Positions 16,193 to 25,654 are shown, numbered from the stretch's first letter. The stretch is DNA of 64,000 nucleotides from an uncultured Dehalococcoidia bacterium (GCA_958296245.1 OY282458.1:1324777-1388776); one strand, 5' to 3'. The notes: generated from the sequence alone by a model not told the origin. Program-made: numbers and translations.

Positions 16193-16912
16193 TTAGGGCA
16201 CGTAGAGGATCATGCGGCAGCTGCCGCACTGCACGACACCGGATCGGGAGGTCCTGGCTCGCTGCAGCTCCATAGTGGAGAGTGAGCGACGGCAGCCCTG
16301 GCACATCCCGCGCTCTACCCTCGAGACGGCATGCCCGTTCTTGCTCCTGCGAAGCGATTCATACAGCGCGTAGAGGTCGGGGGGAATCTCGGGAGCGGTC
16401 CGGTCCCTCTCTGCGCGAAGGATGGTCAACTCAGACACCAGCTCCCCTTCCGACCTGGTAAGCTCCGCAATCTCTTGTGGACGAGCAGCCTCAATCCTCT
16501 TCAAGACGTCTTGGAGTTCACGCAGCAAGGCTTCAGCCTCGTCGGCCTCGACCATGACCTCAAGCAGAACGTCTTCCTGTTCCTGCTTCTGACTGGTCAT
16601 GGAGCCGCGCTCTTCCTCAGCGGCTTCGAGCTCGCGGAGATTTTTCACCGCGCCTCCGTAGAGCCGAGCCTCGATTCTCTTGAGATTATCCTGGAGGCCG
16701 GCGACCGTACGCTCGGCGGCGCGCCGCCTCGATCCGAGGTCCGCGAGCCGGTTCTCCACCTGGGCGATCTTCTGCCGTGTGGACGTGATCCCCGAATCAT
16801 CGGCAAGCTTGGCGCGTACCTCGGTCAGCGAGGCGTCACGCTTGGCGATCTCCAGATCGACCCCTTGCAGGTCGTAAAGCCGCCTGACCGTAATCATCGC
16901 AGATGAACTCAA
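16193..16912 (-). CDS. COG1579/CT398-type coiled-coil zinc-ribbon protein
   Basis: 239 residues. A long charged coiled coil (about 20-180) is followed by a C-terminal C4 zinc ribbon: CQGCRRSL at about 200 and CGSC near the end. This is the layout of the COG1579 family (Chlamydia CT398-like), proposed to bind nucleic acid or act in RNA or secretion-linked processes; the exact role is not settled. It precedes the recombinase-like gene by 1 bp on the same strand. Confidence 0.88.
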   Translation of the reverse strand: MSSSAMITVRRLYDLQGVDLEIAKRDASLTEVRAKLADDSGITSTRQKIAQVENRLADLGSRRRAAERTVAGLQDNLKRIEARLYGGAVKNLRELEAAEEERGSMTSQKQEQEDVLLEVMVEADEAEALLRELQDVLKRIEAARPQEIAELTRSEGELVSELTILRAERDRTAPEIPPDLYALYESLRRSKNGHAVSRVERGMCQGCRRSLSTMELQRARTSRSGVVQCGSCRMILYVP

Positions 16913-17033
16913 GAAGCCCCCCAGTTCGACCGTGCGGCGGTCTCCGAACAGTCCCGCTCATTGTACGGCAGTCAAAACCGCTCCTGTAAAGAGTGTGCTC
17001 GTGCTCGTGACCGAGATTTACGTGCCTGCGGGG

Positions 17034-17062
17034 TTGGACTTCCGCACGCGATTGTCCATAAT
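17034..17062 (+). promoter_or_regulatory. Putative sigma-70-type promoter of pyk
   Basis: TTGGAC at 17034-17039 and CATAAT at 17057-17062 are separated by 17 bp. Transcription would start near 17069, immediately before the GTG at 17071 and about 37 nt before the ATG at 17107. Confidence 0.5.
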
Positions 17063-17106
17063 GTTGTCTTGTGAAGGACGAGTCTACGGTCGGTTGCGGG
17101 CCGGGT

Positions 17107-18582
17107 ATGCTGGACAAGCCGAAAACGAAGATAGTTTGCACGTTGGGCCCAGCCGTGTCCACCGACGAGAAGGTGGAGGCCTTGGTGCGCTGCGGAATGA
17201 GCGTCGCCAGGCTGAACATGACGCACGGCAGCCGGGATGAGCACCGGGCGGCGGCGGATCGGGTGAGGAGGATCTCGCGGCGCTTGGGAGCGCCCGTCGG
17301 TCTAATGGTGGACGTGCCGGGCGCCAAATACCGCACCGGGCCCCTCAGGAACGGGATGACCAACCTCGAACGCGGTGAGGTGTTCACCCTGACCAGCAGG
17401 GACGTTGTGGGCGCTTCGGGTGTGGTTTCCGTGTCGCCCAACGGCATCCACCGAGACGCCATGGCAGGCCGTCCCGTTCTGATCGACGACGGCCTCATCG
17501 AGCTCAGGGTCACGAGCGTACGTGGGGAGGACGTCGTGTGTGAGGTCGTCAGGGGAGGCGTGCTCACTGAGCGGCGGGGTCTGGCCACGCCCGGAAGGGC
17601 GCCGTCGCAGCCATTCCCCGACGAGGAGGGGACCAGGGCGTTGGAGTTCGCGGTCGAGGTCGACGCCGATTTCGTGGCCCTCTCCACCGTCACCCGCGCC
17701 GGCGACGTGGAAGCGGCGAGGAGCGTCCTAACCCGGCTCGGCATGGAATCCTACGTCATCTCCAAGATAGAGCGCTCCGAGGCTCTCGACAATTTCGACG
17801 ACATCCTCCGAGTTAGCGACGCCGTCATGGTGGCCCGTGGAGACATGGGGGTCGAGGTACCCTTGGCGAAGGTGCCCGTCATCCAGAAGAGATTGATAGA
17901 TTCGTGCAACCAGGCCGGAAAGCCCGTGATCACCGCCACCCAGATGCTCGAGTCGATGATAAGGTCGTCGGCCCCCACCAGGGCGGAGGTCGCCGACGTA
18001 GCCAACGCCATCTATGACGGTACGGACGCGGTGATGCTTTCCGGCGAGACGTCCATCGGTCAATACCCGGAGGAAGCCGTAAAGGTCATGGCGCAGGTGG
18101 CCGTCGAGGCCGAAGCCGCGCTCCCCTACGACAGCATCTTGGAGGAGAATCTGCGCCACCTCCGGCCCGACGTCAACGACGCCATCAGCTACGGCGCCTG
18201 CCGCGCCGCCCACCAGCTCAACGCCAGCCTCATCGTTGCCTTCACCGAGTCAGGCAGTACCGCGGACAGGGTCTCCAGGTACAGGCCGGTAACGCCGGTC
18301 CTCGCGTTGACCCCAAACCCGAAAGCCCAACACCGTCTGATGCTGCGGTGGGGAGTGACCCCGGTGACGTCCAAGTCGATCGGCTACGTCGACGACTTCT
18401 TCGAACTTGGGGAGCAGGCAGCCTACCAGGCCGGGCTGGAAGCGGGGAGCAAGGTGGTGCTCGTAGCCGGGCTGCCGATAGGCGTGCCGGGCAAGACCAA
18501 CTTGCTCAGGATACTGACCCTATCCCCGCAGATTGCCCGGGACGGAGAGGAAAGTACGGAAGCGCGAGGCAGCAAGGGTTGA
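17107..18582 (+). CDS. pyk: Pyruvate kinase
   Basis: About 491 residues. Pyruvate kinase makes pyruvate and ATP from phosphoenolpyruvate and ADP. Signature elements are KTKIVCTLGPAV at the start, MSVARLNMTHG, the catalytic/metal region ISKIERSEAL with VMVARGDMGVE, KPVITATQMLESMI and the MLSGETSIGQYP stretch. The C-terminal allosteric domain (about 350-480) is present, with no extra PEP-utiliser domain. I chose ATG 17107; an in-frame GTG at 17071 would add 12 residues and would be almost leaderless from the promoter just upstream. Its stop overlaps the cysS start. Confidence 0.96.
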   Translation: MLDKPKTKIVCTLGPAVSTDEKVEALVRCGMSVARLNMTHGSRDEHRAAADRVRRISRRLGAPVGLMVDVPGAKYRTGPLRNGMTNLERGEVFTLTSRDVVGASGVVSVSPNGIHRDAMAGRPVLIDDGLIELRVTSVRGEDVVCEVVRGGVLTERRGLATPGRAPSQPFPDEEGTRALEFAVEVDADFVALSTVTRAGDVEAARSVLTRLGMESYVISKIERSEALDNFDDILRVSDAVMVARGDMGVEVPLAKVPVIQKRLIDSCNQAGKPVITATQMLESMIRSSAPTRAEVADVANAIYDGTDAVMLSGETSIGQYPEEAVKVMAQVAVEAEAALPYDSILEENLRHLRPDVNDAISYGACRAAHQLNASLIVAFTESGSTADRVSRYRPVTPVLALTPNPKAQHRLMLRWGVTPVTSKSIGYVDDFFELGEQAAYQAGLEAGSKVVLVAGLPIGVPGKTNLLRILTLSPQIARDGEESTEARGSKG

Positions 18583-20885
18583 AGATTTACAACACCCTGA
18601 CCCACGGGTTATCGGAGGTTGCCCCCCTCAAGCCGGGGACGGTGGGCATCTACACCTGCGGCCCTACCGTGTACCGGGACGCGCATCTGGGCAACTTCCG
18701 CTCATACCTGATGACTGATTGGATTCGCCGCGCCCTGGAGTTCCAGGGGCTTGACGTCTACCACGTCAAGAACATCACCGACGTAGGCCACATGCGCCAG
18801 GAGATGTTGGACCGGGGCGAGGACAAGGTCATCGCGGCAGCCCTTGCGGAGGGCAAGACGCCCGAGGAGATCGCCCGGCACTACACGGAGAGGTTCCTCA
18901 GCGACGAGCGAAAGCTGAATATCGAGCCCGCTCACGTCTACCCCAGGGCGACGGACCACGTGGCGGACATGATCGTCGTCATCGAGCGCCTGATCGAGAA
19001 GGGCGTCGCCTACGAGGCGAAAGGGAACGTCTACTTCGACGTGGATGGATTCCCGTCGTATGGCCTGCTCTCAGGCAACGTCGATGAGCAGGGCCTGCTG
19101 GAAGGCGTCAGGGTCGATGCCGACCGGCTAAAACGCCGTCAGAGAGACTTCGCGCTCTGGAAGGCTGCTGAACCCGGAAGGGAACTGAGGTGGGACAGCC
19201 CCTGGGGAGAAGGCTTCCCCGGGTGGCATATCGAGTGCTCCGCCATGTCGATCAAGTACCTCGGCGAGCGATTCGACATACACACAGGCGGGGCTGACAA
19301 CGTCTTCCCGCACCACGAGGACGAAATCGCTCAGAGCGACAGCTTCACGGGCGGGCCTGTGGTCAACACTTGGGTGCACGGCCAGCACCTGCTCGCCGAC
19401 GGGGTCAAGATGGCGAAGTCGGCGCGCAATTCCTTCACAGTCTCCGACCTCGAGGTGAAGCACGTCGACCCTCTGGCCTTCCGCTATCTGTGCATGACAG
19501 CCCGATACCGCACCCGGCTCAACTTCACCTTCACCTCCCTCAAGGCCGCTCAGCGCGCGCTTCAACGCCTTCGGAACCGCGTTTGGGAGTGGGGGTCTTC
19601 TCCCAACGGCCCCGAGGCCGCCGAGGAGAGTAGGACGCAATGGGAGGCTCGATTCATCGAGCGTCTCAACGACAATCTGGATATGCCGGGGGCCTTGGCG
19701 CTGACGTGGGAGATGGCCGGGTCCGGCCTGCCCGGCAGGATCAAGTTGGAGATGCTATGCAGGTTCGACCGGGTACTCGGGCTGGGCCTTGGCAGCTCGC
19801 CTGATACCGGCGCCGCCCCGAGTGAGATTTCCGCAGGGGTCAAGAAGAGAGACCTGCTCAGAGAGAAGGCCCGGCAGCATCTCGCCGAACTGCCCGAACT
19901 CGGTTCGTCCGTAGCCCGACGTGCGCAGGCGGCCCGGGGCGCTTACCGGGAGGCGGACGCCCTCAGGGACGCCTTCCGCACGCAAGGATACGTCATCCAG
20001 GACACCCCGGCGGGCGCTAGGGCGCGCCCCAAGTCCAGATGGGAGAGGCGTCAGGAGTCGCATCCGGAGGTCTCGTCGTCAGCCGACGTGCTCTCTCTCC
20101 TCTCGCAGCCGGACGCCGTCGACGTGACTATCGGCGTCGTAGCCAATGGCTACTTGGAGGACGTGGAGCGTTGCATCGGGAGCGCGCTGCGCTGGGCCGA
20201 TGGCCGGCGCGCTGAAGTCGTAGCGGTGGATAACGGCGCGGTAGACGGTACGGGAGCTTGGCTAGACGATATGGCGGCTGAGGACGACCGGTTCCGGGTG
20301 ATACACGCCGACCACCGGCTGGGCGAAGCGGCGGCTCGTAACATCGTCCTCAAGCAGGGGCGGGGCTGCACCGTCTTGATGCTCGACACCAGCGTCGAGA
20401 TCAGAGGCGACCTTTACGGCCCCATAGACGAGCTCTTGGACGATGAGGGAGTGGGGGTCGTTGGGCCGTTCGGGTTGCGTACCGGCGATCTGCGCCACTT
20501 CCACGAGGACGAAGCCCAGGCCGCCAAGGGGGACGTCGACGCGATACAGTCGTACTGCTTCGCCTTCAGGCGCAAAGCCGCCGCCGGAGTCGGCCTCATG
20601 CGTGAGACGTTCCGCTTCTACCGGAATCTGGACCTGGATTATAGCTTCCACTTCAAAGACAAAGGCTACCGTATCGTCGCTGACCCCGGCCTTCCTGTCA
20701 GGCGCCACACCCACCGAGCTTGGGCGGAGTTGGGCGAAGCGGAGCGCGACGAACTGAGCAGGAATAACTTTCGGCGTTTCCTGCGCAGATGGGGCGGCCG
20801 CGAGGACCTACTCGTCGCCAGCCGAGATCCACACGAGGGGTCCGACCATCTCCATGGTCTTCCCCACACTACGGCGCCCGACTAA
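18579..20885 (+). CDS. cysS: Cysteinyl-tRNA synthetase fused to a GT2-like glycosyltransferase domain
   Basis: About 768 residues against about 460-490 for CysRS. Residues 1-490 are a complete CysRS: the zinc Cys in YTCGPTVY, the HIGH-type motif at about 36-39 (HLGN), WHIECSAMS, HTGGADNVFPHHEDE and KMAKS at about 277-281. From about residue 514 (VDVTIGVVANGYLEDVERCI) a GT-A-like domain follows, with AVDNGAVDGTG, GEAAARN and MLDTSVEI; the usual DxD reads DTS. The TTG start at 18579 overlaps the pyk stop (TTGA) and begins the canonical KIYNTLT sequence; GAGG lies about 10 nt before it. The extra domain's acceptor is unknown, and it could be a non-catalytic appendage. Confidence 0.93.
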   Translation: MKIYNTLTHGLSEVAPLKPGTVGIYTCGPTVYRDAHLGNFRSYLMTDWIRRALEFQGLDVYHVKNITDVGHMRQEMLDRGEDKVIAAALAEGKTPEEIARHYTERFLSDERKLNIEPAHVYPRATDHVADMIVVIERLIEKGVAYEAKGNVYFDVDGFPSYGLLSGNVDEQGLLEGVRVDADRLKRRQRDFALWKAAEPGRELRWDSPWGEGFPGWHIECSAMSIKYLGERFDIHTGGADNVFPHHEDEIAQSDSFTGGPVVNTWVHGQHLLADGVKMAKSARNSFTVSDLEVKHVDPLAFRYLCMTARYRTRLNFTFTSLKAAQRALQRLRNRVWEWGSSPNGPEAAEESRTQWEARFIERLNDNLDMPGALALTWEMAGSGLPGRIKLEMLCRFDRVLGLGLGSSPDTGAAPSEISAGVKKRDLLREKARQHLAELPELGSSVARRAQAARGAYREADALRDAFRTQGYVIQDTPAGARARPKSRWERRQESHPEVSSSADVLSLLSQPDAVDVTIGVVANGYLEDVERCIGSALRWADGRRAEVVAVDNGAVDGTGAWLDDMAAEDDRFRVIHADHRLGEAAARNIVLKQGRGCTVLMLDTSVEIRGDLYGPIDELLDDEGVGVVGPFGLRTGDLRHFHEDEAQAAKGDVDAIQSYCFAFRRKAAAGVGLMRETFRFYRNLDLDYSFHFKDKGYRIVADPGLPVRRHTHRAWAELGEAERDELSRNNFRRFLRRWGGREDLLVASRDPHEGSDHLHGLPHTTAPD

Positions 20886-20896
20886 CGAATACGCGA

Positions 20897-21772
20897 ATGG
20901 CCATCACCAGAAGCCTGCTGTTCGTACCGGGCAACCACGTCCGCATGTTGGAGAAGGCAATCGGGCTCAGACCTGACGTCTACGTCCCGGACATGGAGGA
21001 CTCGGTCCCGCTCGCCGAGAAGAGCAACGCACGCTCCACGGTGGCGTCGATGCTCCCCAGGCTGGCCTCCGCTGGGCCGCTTGTCATACCTCGCGTCAAC
21101 TCATTGGGCAGCGGGCTGCTGGAGGATGACCTGGCTGCCGTCGTCGGGCCGCACGTCTACGGTGTCTCCGTGGGCAAGGTCGCGAGCCCGGAGGACGTTG
21201 CGGCTGTCTCGGACGCGCTGGAGAGGTTGGAGGCTGCGGCAGGCTTGGACTCCGGCGCCGTGAAGCTGGTGCCCTGGATAGAGACTGCGCTCGGCGTTGT
21301 GAACGCCTACGCGGTCTGTGCCGCGTCACCCCGGATCATTGGCGTCGCGTTCGGCGCCGAGGACTTCACCGCCGATATGGCCATAGAGCGCACACTGGCC
21401 CAGTCTGAGGTCGAATATCCCAGGCGGGTCGTCTGCTTAGCTGCGCGGGCCGCCGGCGTGTCGGCGCTGGACACGCCCTACTTCACCCTCCGCGATCCGG
21501 AGGGTCTCGGGCGCGACGCCGCAACCGCTAAGGCGTTCGGTTTCAAGGGCAAGTTCGCCATCCACCCGGAGCAGATACGAGTGATCAATGAAACATTCTC
21601 GCCGTCCCGCGCCGAGATTCAATACGCTAGGCGCGTCGTAGCCGCCTTCGAAGAGGCGGAGCGCAGAGGCACGGCCGCGACGTCTCTTGATGGCAGGGTG
21701 GTCGACGTACCGGTGGTCGAACGGGCGAGGGGTTTGCTGGCCCTGGCTGAGGAGACGATAAGAGGCATTTAA
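20897..21772 (+). CDS. HpcH/HpaI-type CoA-ester lyase (CitE-like)
   Basis: About 291 residues, CitE-like TIM barrel. RSLLFVPGNHVRML at the start, DVYVPDMEDSVP, PRVNS, the metal-ligand region PWIETALGV, GAEDFTADM and FKGKFAIHPEQ are the family signatures. Such enzymes cleave or form C-C bonds of CoA esters such as malyl-CoA or citramalyl-CoA, or hydrolyse them. No citrate lyase alpha or gamma subunits are nearby, so it is a stand-alone lyase or thioesterase. It starts 11 bp after the cysS fusion gene and its TAA overlaps the folB ATG (TAATG). Confidence 0.88.
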   Translation: MAITRSLLFVPGNHVRMLEKAIGLRPDVYVPDMEDSVPLAEKSNARSTVASMLPRLASAGPLVIPRVNSLGSGLLEDDLAAVVGPHVYGVSVGKVASPEDVAAVSDALERLEAAAGLDSGAVKLVPWIETALGVVNAYAVCAASPRIIGVAFGAEDFTADMAIERTLAQSEVEYPRRVVCLAARAAGVSALDTPYFTLRDPEGLGRDAATAKAFGFKGKFAIHPEQIRVINETFSPSRAEIQYARRVVAAFEEAERRGTAATSLDGRVVDVPVVERARGLLALAEETIRGI

Positions 21773-22140
21773 TGGGCAGCGACAAGATCCAGATTGCGGG
21801 GATGCTCTTCTACGGCTACCACGGCGCGCGCCTGGCCGAGCGGGAACTTGGGCAGCGCTTCATCGTCGACCTGGAGTTGGAAACCGACCTCTCGACTGCC
21901 GGCAGGACGGACGCCCTAGCCGACACCATCAGCTACTCCTCGGTCTACGAGGTAGTAAAACAGGTTATGGAGAAGGGGCGCAGCCATAACCTGCTGGAAA
22001 GCCTTGCCGAGACGATTGCAGGCCTCATTCTGGACGGGTTCGACGTGGATGCGGTCCACGTGAAAGTCAGGAAGCCCACGGTGCCGATTCAAGGCAGTGT
22101 CTTGACCCACGCCGCGGTAGAGATCACGCGGCGCAAGTAG
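21772..22140 (+). CDS. folB: Dihydroneopterin aldolase
   Basis: 122 residues, the standard FolB size. It converts 7,8-dihydroneopterin to 6-hydroxymethyl-dihydropterin plus glycolaldehyde in folate synthesis. The motifs QIAGMLFYGYHGA, ELGQRF, DTISYSSVYE, LLESLAETIA and the C-terminal HVKVRKPTVPIQG are all present. It is translationally coupled (TAATG) to the CitE-like gene. No other folate gene is in the window. Confidence 0.94.
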   Translation: MGSDKIQIAGMLFYGYHGARLAERELGQRFIVDLELETDLSTAGRTDALADTISYSSVYEVVKQVMEKGRSHNLLESLAETIAGLILDGFDVDAVHVKVRKPTVPIQGSVLTHAAVEITRRK

Positions 22141-22257
22141 CGGGGGTACGGTTCATAGCACCGCGGGGGGACGGAGCACCCTACGCAGCGAGTTAGCACA
22201 AGGCCGGCTTAAGACCTTGCCGCCATCCGCTACTCGTGCTCAGTCAACGGCGGACCG

Positions 22258-23418
22258 CTAGTCCGGCGCCCCGGCGTGAAGGTCCATCGCGAGGTCACGG
22301 AAGCCTCGGACGCGGTGGACCGTAACCAGATCCGCGTTATGCTGATCGCCGGAATCGCGGCTCGTGCGTGACATGACGACTAGATCGTCTCCGTCTACAA
22401 CCGCACTGGGATACATGAAACTCTTCACCACGCTATCGGGCCAGCGGGCCACGCAGCCGGCGGGGAACCAGTTCAAACAGTCGATGCCGTAGTGCAGAAA
22501 GAGCCAGCGCCTCTCGTTCCCCGACGGCCCGTGCTGAGACTTTGGCCAACGCTCCTTCCAGCCCAGCATGTCTTGCGAGTTTGTAACCAGGTTGCTGAGC
22601 ATCCAGTACGTACGGCTCGGACGGTCGCGCACTATGAAGAACTTGCACTGCCCGCCCGGCCAGGACGCGAACTGGGTGAAGCTCAGTCGGTCCCTCTCAG
22701 GGTCGTAGTCGAGGACCGCCGCCACGTGGGCGCTGGCGTAACGGTCGATGACGCAGCGCGTGAATACGCGGATACGGCCCTCCACCTCCACGGTGTTGGG
22801 CTCGAGCCATAGCGGCGACCGCCTTGTGCCCCGGTTCTCCGAGTGGAGCTTCCTGGTCATCGAGTCGGGCAGGGCGGGTTCGGGGACGACGTTGGACAGG
22901 TTCCAGGACTCGGGCGCCATGGGCGACTTTCCGCGCTCCAACCGAGCCATCACCTTCCCATAGCAGCGCCGCCCGTCCGACGTGTAGTCCATCGCCCAGT
23001 AGATCGCGTCCGACCGCGCAAGCATAGGCGTAGATATATTCCAGACCGGCGCTTTCAGGACAGTCGCAGGCTGCGACCACGTCCGCCCGCCGTCTTCACT
23101 GGTCACTATTTGGAAGTCCTGATGGCTCTTTTCCTGGACGAACATGAAGAGACTCCCATCGACGACGAACGGCGCCGCGTCAGCGTACGGAAGCTCAGCC
23201 AGTTCATCCCAGGTCTGGCCGCCGTCGACGCTCCGGGCGACCCGCGTGGACTGGCGCCCTCCGAAGCGCATGAATTGCCACTGCGGGGCCGCAACTATTA
23301 GAGCGCCGTCGTCCATCCGGGTCATGCCTGGGTCGTGGAAGAAATACTGCTCGGAGTCGGGTACCTGCAGAGCTGCGGAGTGGCCCTGAGCAAGGGGAAT
23401 TACGTTGGGGTTGGACAT
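22258..23418 (-). CDS. Sialidase/BNR-repeat family protein
   Basis: About 386 residues from ATG 23418. A longer version from GTG 23538 (426 residues) is possible, but its GGGA sits directly against the start. Two Asp-box motifs, SVDGGQTWDE and SEDGGRTWSQ, mark the six-bladed beta-propeller of exo-sialidases and related glycosidases. No signal peptide is visible, so it would be cytoplasmic. The neighbouring transporter, glycosidase-like and DapA/NanA-type lyase genes support a role in breaking down acidic sugars. Catalytic residues could not be assigned with certainty. Confidence 0.75.
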   Translation of the reverse strand: MSNPNVIPLAQGHSAALQVPDSEQYFFHDPGMTRMDDGALIVAAPQWQFMRFGGRQSTRVARSVDGGQTWDELAELPYADAAPFVVDGSLFMFVQEKSHQDFQIVTSEDGGRTWSQPATVLKAPVWNISTPMLARSDAIYWAMDYTSDGRRCYGKVMARLERGKSPMAPESWNLSNVVPEPALPDSMTRKLHSENRGTRRSPLWLEPNTVEVEGRIRVFTRCVIDRYASAHVAAVLDYDPERDRLSFTQFASWPGGQCKFFIVRDRPSRTYWMLSNLVTNSQDMLGWKERWPKSQHGPSGNERRWLFLHYGIDCLNWFPAGCVARWPDSVVKSFMYPSAVVDGDDLVVMSRTSRDSGDQHNADLVTVHRVRGFRDLAMDLHAGAPD

Positions 23419-23570
23419 GGCGACGATCTCGTTGCGGGGTGGCCGCGGATGATACACGAACTTGACAATCGGGGAAAGGTCGTGATTTGATTGCGTCGAA
23501 CTCGGGGGCATGTTTAGGCTGTCCGATGGGGTGAGCACTCCCTGAGAAATAGTAGACAGAGGGTATCTAT

Positions 23571-25613
23571 ATGCGTTCGAGCGGCCGGTCGATACTACTA
23601 GCTTCTTTTGCCGTCCTTACCCTGCTCGTGGCGATGGCCTGCACCAGGGAGAGGGAAGTGGTCAAAGAGGTGCCTGTCGAGGTTGTGGTGAAGGAGGAGG
23701 TTGTCAAGGAAGTGATGGTCCCCGGCGAGACCGTGGTGGTGAAGGAGGAGGTTGTCAAGGAAGTGATGGTCCCCGGCGAGACCGTGGTGGTGGAGAAAGA
23801 GGTTGTCAAGGAAGTAATGGTCCCCGGCGAGACCGTGGTGGTGGAGAAGGAGGTCGTCAAGGAGGTGCCCGTCGAGGTGGTGGTGGAGAAGGAGGTTGTC
23901 AAGGAGGTGAGGGTCCCCGGCGAGACCGTGGTGGTGGAGAAGGAGGTCGTCAAGGAGGTGCGGGTGGAGGTGGAAAAGATAGTAGAGGTCCCGGTAGTGC
24001 CTCAGAAGGTACTCCGGTACAGGGTCCCCTTCCAGGAGGTCAAGTGGGTGCCTCACTCGGCCGTGAACGAGATCGTGACCCTGATAGGCAACCACACATT
24101 CTCCAGCCTGCTCCAGCCCGACCCCATAAGGCGCAGGTACGTTCCCGAGTTGGCCGAGCGGTGGGAGTTGAGCGAAGACGGCATGTCGACCACCTACTTC
24201 CTGCGCAAGAACGCCTTCTTCCACGACGGCGAGCAGGTGAAGGCCGACGACGTCAGGTTCACCTTCCTTTCCAGGCTGCACTCGGAGACCCCAAACAACG
24301 GGACCGGCGACCTGCCCATCATCATCAAGGGCGCCAAGGCGTACTTCGACGGTGAGGCCGCCGACATACCCGGCATTGAGATCGTCGACGACTTCACCGT
24401 CAAGATAAACCACGAGTTCCCCACGGGCGACCTGCTGTCCGGGGACGGCCTCGGCACCTTCGGCTTCGACATCCTGCCGGAGCACATCGTAGGCAAGATC
24501 CCGCCGGCGGAGATAAATGATCATGACTTCTTCAAGAACGTCATGATCGGGTCCGGCCCCTACAAGTTCGTCAGACACGAGGTCGATCAGTTCGTCGAGT
24601 TCGTGGCCGATCCCAACTACTTCCTGGGCAAGCCGCGCATCGACCGGGTCCTCATGATTACCATGCCCTCGAACGACGCGGCGCAGATAGCGTTGCAGAG
24701 AGGGGAGATCGACACCACGCTGGCCGGAGACGGTCTGCTGTCGGAAGAGGGTATGCAGGCGATGCTATTGGACGACCGGTTCGACGTGTACGGCATCTCC
24801 GGCACCAACAGCCGGGGCTATGCCTTCAACACCAAAAACCCGCTCGTCAGCGACGTGAGGGTCCGCCAAGCGTGGTTCCACGCCCTCGACAGGGAGGCGC
24901 TGATAAGGGTGTCAGAGAAGGGCGGCTTGGGCAGGCTCAACAACACGATCATGTGGGAGCCCGAGCACAACACCCCGGAGATGTACACGGCCTACGAGTA
25001 TAACCCCGACAAGGCCAGGCAACTCTTGGCGGACGCCGGTTGGGACTCCAGCGTTACCGTCCCGGTGGCTACGCCGACCTTCGTCGTCGGCAACACGGCT
25101 GGCGAGGCCCAGGTGGCCGCCGAGCAGCAGATGCTGGCCGCAGTCGGCATCAACGTAGAGTACGTCCTAGACGAGATCGCACCGTGGGTCACGAAGTACT
25201 ACCAGAGTGAGCCCCCGGACTACGTGGTGGCGCGCGTTGGCGGCTGGGGCCCCACGGTGGGAGGCGCCAAGTTCCAGTGGCACACCGAGGGCGGCGGAGG
25301 ATGCCCCAACGAGATCTGCAATGCCGAGCTGGACGCCATCATCGATAAGGTGCCGAGGGCCCTCAGCAAGGCCGAGAAGGACGCTCTCGGGCTCGAGATA
25401 AACCAGGTGCTGTTCCGGGAGATCCCGATAGTCACCTTGTTCATAGGCACGGCCATGTTCCCGGTGAGGTCCGACGTGAGGATCCCGGGGTTCGGCCTGC
25501 CGCAGCGTCCTCAGGCGACGAACTTCGAAGAGATGCAGCTCACGCCGCGGTTCTGCTACAACTGCTGGTGGATATACCGCCTCGAGCAGTACGACATAGT
25601 CCAAGAGAACTAA
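23571..25613 (+). CDS. Oligopeptide-type ABC transporter substrate-binding lipoprotein with repeat linker
   Basis: 680 residues. A signal peptide ends in the lipobox VAMACTRE (Cys about 24), anchoring the protein to the membrane. Residues about 28-140 are a charged repeat linker built on VVKEVMVPGETVVVEKE. The rest is an SBP_bac_5 family domain of the OppA/DppA type (SLLQPDPIRRRYVPELAERW at its start, later GTNSRGYAFNT and DVRVRQAWFHALDREALI). The binding site faces peptides, nickel or oligosaccharides in this family; the neighbouring glycosidase-like genes favour a sugar-derived ligand. An SD-like GAGGG lies before ATG 23571. A strong terminator follows the gene. Confidence 0.9.
   Translation: MRSSGRSILLASFAVLTLLVAMACTREREVVKEVPVEVVVKEEVVKEVMVPGETVVVKEEVVKEVMVPGETVVVEKEVVKEVMVPGETVVVEKEVVKEVPVEVVVEKEVVKEVRVPGETVVVEKEVVKEVRVEVEKIVEVPVVPQKVLRYRVPFQEVKWVPHSAVNEIVTLIGNHTFSSLLQPDPIRRRYVPELAERWELSEDGMSTTYFLRKNAFFHDGEQVKADDVRFTFLSRLHSETPNNGTGDLPIIIKGAKAYFDGEAADIPGIEIVDDFTVKINHEFPTGDLLSGDGLGTFGFDILPEHIVGKIPPAEINDHDFFKNVMIGSGPYKFVRHEVDQFVEFVADPNYFLGKPRIDRVLMITMPSNDAAQIALQRGEIDTTLAGDGLLSEEGMQAMLLDDRFDVYGISGTNSRGYAFNTKNPLVSDVRVRQAWFHALDREALIRVSEKGGLGRLNNTIMWEPEHNTPEMYTAYEYNPDKARQLLADAGWDSSVTVPVATPTFVVGNTAGEAQVAAEQQMLAAVGINVEYVLDEIAPWVTKYYQSEPPDYVVARVGGWGPTVGGAKFQWHTEGGGGCPNEICNAELDAIIDKVPRALSKAEKDALGLEINQVLFREIPIVTLFIGTAMFPVRSDVRIPGFGLPQRPQATNFEEMQLTPRFCYNCWWIYRLEQYDIVQEN
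23696..23960 (+). repeat. In-frame 51-bp tandem repeats in the binding-protein linker
   Basis: The core gttgtcaagg recurs at about 23701, 23752, 23803, 23854, 23896 and 23947. The spacings are 51 bp except one of 42 bp, which means 17-residue units with one 14-residue unit. All indels keep the frame. Several units are nearly identical at the DNA level, so the array probably changes length by slippage or recombination. The protein product is a highly charged, probably extended stalk between the lipid anchor and the binding domain. Confidence 0.9.
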
Positions 25614-25654
25614 GTCTTTAAGACGCCGCACCTAGCAGGGCAGGGGATAGCTTT

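Noticed and set aside
22492-23301. Several plus-strand frames opposite the sialidase-like gene
   Set aside because: The minus-strand frame carries two Asp-box motifs; the opposite frames show none.
23598-24578. Long reverse-strand open frame under the binding-protein repeats (His/Leu/Asp-rich)
   Set aside because: It is the antisense of a repetitive GC-rich gene with no family match or ribosome site; a shadow.
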